Assembly: GCA_002069785.1 (NCBI GenBank)
Contig: MWCA01000001.1
Span: 62,001 to 126,000 of the forward strand
Origin: Lentisphaerae bacterium ADurb.Bin242
Lineage (GTDB): Bacteria; Verrucomicrobiota; Lentisphaeria; Victivallales; UBA1829
DNA length: 64,000 nucleotides
Direction of reading: 5' to 3'
Position numbers and translations under genes: made by a program. Positions 60,200 through 64,000 of the stretch are shown in pieces (position 1 is the stretch's first letter; each line of letters begins with the position of its first letter). Below the pieces are notes generated by a model. It was not told the DNA's origin. It ran no database searches and was given only the letters and a program-made list of their open reading frames with translations.

Positions 60200-61114
60200 A
60201 TGCAAAGGAAAATTTTCACATTGATCGAACTCCTGGTCGTGATTGCGATCATCGCAATTCTGGCAGGAATATTGCTTCCCGCCCTGAATGCCGCGCGGGA
60301 AAAGGCGCGTACCATCAGCTGCGTCAGCAACATGAAACAGCATGGCGTCGCCATGAACTTCTATCTGAGCGACAACAACGATGTGTTCCCGTCCTCGTAT
60401 TACTATCTCAACGGCACGACCGGCAACGACGGTTATGTGCATTGGTCCGGCCTTCTGCGGCAGTATAACAATGCGGCCGCCTCCTACAAGTGCCCGACCA
60501 GCGACAAGCCGCTTCCGCCGACCAACTTCAGGGTCGGAGTGAAGAACGCGTATTGGGGAGTCGAAGTTCTGCCGAGCGGTTACGGCTCCCTCAATGAGGT
60601 GGATGACGACCAGGCCCCGGCGCTGAGCTATTGCGCAAATGCGATTTTGCTTCCGCGCCTGAAGAACGCCGCCAACGCGGCATACCTGAAAGGGGTGAAA
60701 TTGACGGAAATCGTCAGTCCTTCCAATGAAATCCAGTTGGCGGAATTGACGGATAATGCCGCCATCGTGAACAAGGCGTCCGTGGCTACCGGTACGGCGG
60801 TCAAGTCGCATCGCCCGACTCACATCATCAAAGACTGGGACGGCAACGACGGCGGCAACGACAACCTTCCTTCCCCGGCCCAGGCGGTGACGTATGAAGA
60901 AGCCGCCGCCGACCAGGCTCTGGGACAGGGCGCCTCGCAGCACATTTCCTACTGTGCCTGGAACCGTCACGGCGGCGGCCAGCGCGCCAACTACACCTTC
61001 ATTGACGGACATGCCGGAACCAAAACGCTGAAGGAAACGATCTCCGAGCGACTCTGGGGACGCAAGGTTTACACAAACCGCGGCGCCGCCGGAATGGCGG
61101 AGATCATTTACTGA
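60200..61114 (+). CDS. Pseudopilin-like protein with H-X-DG motif
   Basis: 304 residues from ATG 60200 (AAAGGAAAG before it). A very short leader MQRKI precedes [20 protein letters not shown]; the C-terminus carries [17 protein letters not shown], the H-Xn-DG motif with eleven rather than nine intervening residues. The middle region is larger than in the two other examples of this window, with Asn/Asp/Ala-rich loops. Inner-membrane anchored and presumably processed by prepilin peptidase. It is monocistronic, between two terminators, and convergent with the gspHIJK genes. Function unknown. Confidence 0.92.
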   Translation: MQRKIFTLIELLVVIAIIAILAGILLPALNAAREKARTISCVSNMKQHGVAMNFYLSDNNDVFPSSYYYLNGTTGNDGYVHWSGLLRQYNNAAASYKCPTSDKPLPPTNFRVGVKNAYWGVEVLPSGYGSLNEVDDDQAPALSYCANAILLPRLKNAANAAYLKGVKLTEIVSPSNEIQLAELTDNAAIVNKASVATGTAVKSHRPTHIIKDWDGNDGGNDNLPSPAQAVTYEEAAADQALGQGASQHISYCAWNRHGGGQRANYTFIDGHAGTKTLKETISERLWGRKVYTNRGAAGMAEIIY

Positions 61115-61145
61115 TTCCATTACACGACCGGATCCTTGAAAGGAG

Positions 61146-61173
61146 GAGGAACCGCTCCGGCGGTTCCTCTTTT
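61146..61173 (+). terminator. Rho-independent terminator after the third pseudopilin
   Basis: GAGGAACCG (61146-61154) pairs with CGGTTCCTC (61161-61169), six-base loop, followed by TTTT. Confidence 0.88.
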
Positions 61174-61204
61174 CTGTCTGCGGAATGCTTCGACGGGTTT
61201 TCCG

Positions 61205-62221
61205 TCAGGGCATCAGCCATTCGTAATAGTGGACGAACTCGTTGGAGGGACCGCTGATGCCGAAGAACGGGAAGGTAAAGAAAAGACGGCGGGAAGGCCG
61301 GCCGGATTTTTCCGGGGCTTCGATCCGGACGGAATAGACGCCCGATTCGCTCCAGGAAAGACCCGATTTCAGCCGTCCTACAAGAAGTTCGTCCAACTGC
61401 TCGGAAATCTTGGTCTTTTCCTTGAACCAGACTTCGCGCGCCTTGACGACTTCGGCCACCTCGTCATCCTCGAGGTTGCCGTAAATCTTGAGCATGAGTT
61501 CCGTTGCGGTGAAAAAGCTGGGCGCGGCCGACGCGATCGAGGTCATGCCGTACGGCGTGATGAGACGCACTCCGGAAAGCCGGCCGTATTTGTCCGGAGT
61601 GAAAAGATCGAGGAATCCCGGAATGTAGAAGAACTCCTCCCGGAAGCGGATCGCGCCGTTGCGGGGAAGGGGTTCCATCTTCGCGTCCTCGTAGTCTCCC
61701 GCCTCCATGCCGTCCGTGGACAGCTCGTCGTCCGAGTCGATGTAGTCGGTAATCTTGGCGGTCAGGGCCGCCACCTGATCGGCGATTCCTTGCACTTCCA
61801 GCTGCAAAACGGTCGATATGCGCTGGAGATTCGTGCGGTAGGCGGTACCGCTCAAGTTCATTCCGGAAGAGGCGTCCGTGATGACGACCCTGACCGGGGT
61901 TCCGTGGTAATCGATCTCATGGAAAACACCGTCGGCCATATAACGGTCATGTTCGTATTCGGTGTAGTCGACTTCGCCCAGTGTGCCGCTTGCCGGATAG
62001 ACGCTTTGGTCCGCCGCCAGGAGCCATTGGACCCTGTTGGCTGTTCCTTCGTTGATGTAGGCCGACCGCTGAAGCTCCACGTGGGCGCGCACATCGAAGG
62101 TGGCGATGCGCGAGAGGGTGAGAACGACCCCTGTAAGCATCCCCGCAATGAAGATCAGGCAAAGGGCGGCCATCAGAGCCGATCCCTTTTCGCCGTTGGG
62201 TCTGTGGACAGGTGGTTTCAT
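61205..62221 (-). CDS. gspK: Type II secretion minor pseudopilin GspK-like
   Basis: 338 residues. The N-terminus EKGSALMAALCLIFIAGMLTGVVL is the GspK-type variant of the pilin helix, with Gly before the cleavage and no Glu5 (GspK lacks it in other bacteria). The large globular domain follows, with LQRSAYINEGTANRVQWLLAAD, the helix that precedes the inserted alpha domain, and ITDYIDSDDEL, corresponding to the D-x-D-D calcium-binding segment of GspK. It caps the pseudopilus tip with GspI and GspJ. ATGA overlap with gspJ (62218-62221). It is the last gene of the set. Confidence 0.88.
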   Translation of the reverse strand: MKPPVHRPNGEKGSALMAALCLIFIAGMLTGVVLTLSRIATFDVRAHVELQRSAYINEGTANRVQWLLAADQSVYPASGTLGEVDYTEYEHDRYMADGVFHEIDYHGTPVRVVITDASSGMNLSGTAYRTNLQRISTVLQLEVQGIADQVAALTAKITDYIDSDDELSTDGMEAGDYEDAKMEPLPRNGAIRFREEFFYIPGFLDLFTPDKYGRLSGVRLITPYGMTSIASAAPSFFTATELMLKIYGNLEDDEVAEVVKAREVWFKEKTKISEQLDELLVGRLKSGLSWSESGVYSVRIEAPEKSGRPSRRLFFTFPFFGISGPSNEFVHYYEWLMP

Positions 62222-63159
62222 GGGGATGAAGACCTTCCGCTTGAAGTCCGGGCAGCGCCGCCGGAGCCACCGCCGCCGGTGCGGGTTGCACCTCCGCCGG
62301 AATTCCCGCCTCCCGAGCTGCGGTTTATGCCGCCGCCCGTTCCGCTGCCGGAACCACCGCCACCCGTGCGGCTTGTGCCACCGCCGGAGCCACCGCCACC
62401 GGTGCGATTTCCGCCGCCTCCAGACCCTCCGCCCGTGCGGTTTCCACCGCCTCCGGTTGCACGTCGGATATTACTGGAGGAATCGGAAGAAGAAGTGACG
62501 GGCAGGCCCCTGCCGGAACCGAAGCGGGAATGCATGGATACGCCCGCGGTCCGCCGGAGCCAGACTTCCTTTCTTCCATCCTTCCACTCGACGGTCATCT
62601 GAATTGCAAGCGGGACCAGGAGGATGTCCGAAGAATTTTCCGGGACAGCGGCTGAATCGTAATCCTCCCATTCATCGTTCCAGACGACTTCGGTGTCTTC
62701 GAGGGAGGCATACAGAAATGAAATGGATTGAATCTGATCGGCGATCACTTCACGGACGATCTCGTATTTGCCCTCCTCATCCCACGGGAGCCGGGGATAG
62801 GGATGATATTCCGCGATCAGTTTTTCCTCCTCCAGTTTGAGGCGGATGAAAAGGAACGGGCTTTTGTCCCCCTTGTAAACACGGCGGAGCGAGGTAAAGA
62901 AAATGGAGTCGTATTTTCCTTCGAAGACGATTTTTTCCTCATTGTCCTCGTTCTTCCAGGTGAAGGGGATGATATTGCGGACGCAGGAGTCCATGATCCG
63001 GTCGATCGACTGATAGACCTTGAGGCGGCTGCTGATCCGCTCGGAGCGCTTCCATGCGTTGTAGAAAGTCATGGACGCCGTGGCGATGATCAAGGCGACA
63101 AAGATCATCACCGCCATGGCCGCGACCAGCTCCACGAGTGTGAAAAACCGTCTATTCAT
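62218..63159 (-). CDS. gspJ: GspJ-like minor pseudopilin with long Gly-rich tail
   Basis: 313 residues from ATG 63159, overlapping gspI by eight bases. Pilin helix FTLVELVAAMAVMIFVALI near the N-terminus, then a GspJ-type globular domain to about residue 225. The last ~85 residues are low-complexity repeats of the type RTGGGGSGGG interspersed with Arg, Thr, Ser and Asn. Ordinary GspJ proteins are about 200 residues with no such tail. The tail should be exposed outside the inner membrane and may act as a flexible or adhesive extension; this is inference. Confidence 0.85.
   Translation of the reverse strand: MNRRFFTLVELVAAMAVMIFVALIIATASMTFYNAWKRSERISSRLKVYQSIDRIMDSCVRNIIPFTWKNEDNEEKIVFEGKYDSIFFTSLRRVYKGDKSPFLFIRLKLEEEKLIAEYHPYPRLPWDEEGKYEIVREVIADQIQSISFLYASLEDTEVVWNDEWEDYDSAAVPENSSDILLVPLAIQMTVEWKDGRKEVWLRRTAGVSMHSRFGSGRGLPVTSSSDSSSNIRRATGGGGNRTGGGSGGGGNRTGGGGSGGGTSRTGGGGSGSGTGGGINRSSGGGNSGGGATRTGGGGSGGAARTSSGRSSSP
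62225..62465 (-). repeat. GGCGGTGGC-type simple repeat region encoding the GspJ tail
   Basis: Imperfect direct repeats of triplet-based GGC/GGT units, in frame with the GspJ-like protein. The array could expand or contract by slippage and change tail length. Confidence 0.75.
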
Positions 63160-63571
63160 TTGTCGAGCCCGCGGTCGTCTCATACGAAATCCTGTCGATG
63201 GTAAGTTTGTCCACGGTCTGCTCGTCGCTCAAACGACGGAGTTCCAGCACCATGGCTTTGAGGGGAAGCTGTCCGACCAGATTGCTGTACTCCTCGGGCA
63301 GATTGTCGATTTCCTCGTAGGAGCAGTCGACACGGAAATCGCTGTAAGGGAAGATGTTTTCCGGGACCCGGGGAGGATCTTCCTGCGGCATCAGCATATA
63401 ATACTCCGCCGCCTGCGACAGCATGTGCATCCGCATCCAGGCGTCGTGACTCTTGACGATCCTGGATTGTGCGGCGATCAGGAGCTGGAGGAATCCGGTG
63501 ATGCTGATCGTCAGGATCGCGAGTGCCACGACCACTTCCACAAGGGTGAATCTGGACAGTTTCCGCTTCAT
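63152..63571 (-). CDS. gspI: GspI-like minor pseudopilin
   Basis: 139 residues. MKRKLSRFTLVEVVVALAILTISITGFLQLL is a pilin helix of the GspI type (short leader, FTLVEVVVAL). The remaining 105 residues form a small domain of normal GspI size. Its ATG overlaps the TGA of the upstream gspH-like gene (63568-63571). The residue before Phe is Arg rather than Gly, as in other pseudopilins of this window. With GspJ and GspK it would form the pseudopilus tip. Confidence 0.87.
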   Translation of the reverse strand: MKRKLSRFTLVEVVVALAILTISITGFLQLLIAAQSRIVKSHDAWMRMHMLSQAAEYYMLMPQEDPPRVPENIFPYSDFRVDCSYEEIDNLPEEYSNLVGQLPLKAMVLELRRLSDEQTVDKLTIDRISYETTAGSTNE

Positions 63572-64000
63572 TTTTCGGATTCGTCCCCATCGGTTTTCGT
63601 GACCCTTCCCGTCAGCGTGGAAATCTCGAAGGTCCGCAGGAGATCCCCGTAGCGGAATTCCAGTTTCCGTTTTCCGGAGGCGCTGCCGTCGGGAAAGAAG
63701 CGGAAGAGCTCCACCGTGCCGTCGTCGGCTATTTCTTCTCCCAGTTGATCGAGGTTTTCGCCGAAGGAGAAGTTTTCAGGCAGCGTCCATTCGATTTCGG
63801 CGGGTTTTGAACCGTCGTCCGTGAAAACCTCTTCGCCTTCCTTCGGCTGGAACTCCTCCGGGATCTTCATCCGGAAGACCCGGGTTTCAGGCGAGATCAC
63901 CACCAGCCGGTCCTCTCCCGATTCGAGCGCCTGGAAGCGGACCCTTGCACAGAACTCCTCGAATTCGAGACCCGCCTTTTCGATTTTTCTCGCGGGGGAC
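63568..64000 (-). CDS. gspH: GspH-like pseudopilin, N-terminus beyond window
   Basis: The minus-strand frame is open from the window edge to the TGA at 63568 (144 codons seen). The first visible residues, KIEKAGLEFEEFCARVRFQALESGEDRL (split as FEEFCARVRFQALESGE), fit the end of the long helix and start of the globular domain of GspH/FimT-type proteins, followed by VVISPETRVFRM and a beta-rich C-terminus. The N-terminal pilin motif lies outside the window. The order H-I-J-K is the usual one. Confidence 0.75.
   Translation of the reverse strand, partial: SPARKIEKAGLEFEEFCARVRFQALESGEDRLVVISPETRVFRMKIPEEFQPKEGEEVFTDDGSKPAEIEWTLPENFSFGENLDQLGEEIADDGTVELFRFFPDGSASGKRKLEFRYGDLLRTFEISTLTGRVTKTDGDESEK

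Noticed and set aside
62225..62465. Possible CRISPR-like array
   Set aside because: The repeats are short, triplet-based and in frame with a Gly-rich protein tail; no regular spacers.

Overview
The window most likely comes from a member of the Lentisphaerota (Victivallis-like). This is an inference from gene content: moderately high GC, three separate pseudopilin-like proteins of the kind with an N-terminal [16 protein letters not shown] helix and a C-terminal H-X9-DG-type motif, DUF4838- and DUF4091-type glycoside hydrolases, ThuA and Gfo/Idh/MocA sugar enzymes, and HydG. No rRNA or other decisive marker is present, so the phylum call is tentative.

Layout. (1) 1-18960, minus strand: a tightly packed exopolysaccharide/O-antigen operon reading wzx flippase, two glycosyltransferases, capE-capF-capG (UDP-N-acetyl-L-fucosamine synthesis), wzy polymerase, a GT-C glycosyltransferase split by an in-frame stop, a GT4 enzyme, an acyltransferase, a bi-domain oxidoreductase, a heparinase II/III-type enzyme, another GT4 enzyme and a secreted protein cut by the window edge. 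Most junctions overlap by a few bases (ATGA type). (2) 18961-21322: a gene-poor kilobase, an AT-rich rhuM gene and tRNA-Cys(GCA). (3) 21454-25926: housekeeping genes prmA, a small DMT-type membrane protein, and a translationally coupled trio of pheA, an ABC ATPase and an orphan DNA methyltransferase. (4) 26125-39322: a carbohydrate-use region with a GntR-type sensor, a pseudopilin, two large secreted glycan-active proteins, a DUF2079 membrane protein, an MFS transporter and a sugar isomerase/epimerase, plus a broken copy of the MFS 3' end. (5) 39423-46005: maf, then a cobalamin riboswitch followed by a pseudopilin and btuF-btuC-btuD-cobU-cobT-cobS. (6) 46087-53674: a CE7 esterase lipoprotein, an unusual DppB-like permease, and an elongasome operon (unknown secreted protein, mreC, mreD, PBP2). 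(7) 53693-59672: hydG with its TM1266-type partner behind a structured leader, a PTPS/QueD-like protein lacking the usual catalytic Cys next to a Fur-family regulator, and an AraC regulator divergent from ThuA-Gfo/Idh genes. (8) 60200-64000: a third pseudopilin and a type II secretion minor pseudopilin set (gspH-I-J-K), the GspJ homologue carrying a long Gly-rich tail.

How they fit together. The first third builds and exports a FucNAc-containing surface polysaccharide. The middle takes apart and imports carbohydrates under local regulators. The cobalamin operon imports corrinoids and completes the lower ligand by salvage. It contains no outer-membrane BtuB receptor; instead the first gene behind the riboswitch is a pseudopilin. 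That arrangement is the most intriguing candidate for an undescribed system here, followed by the hydG leader RNA, the PTPS/Fur pair and the uncharacterised mre-operon protein.
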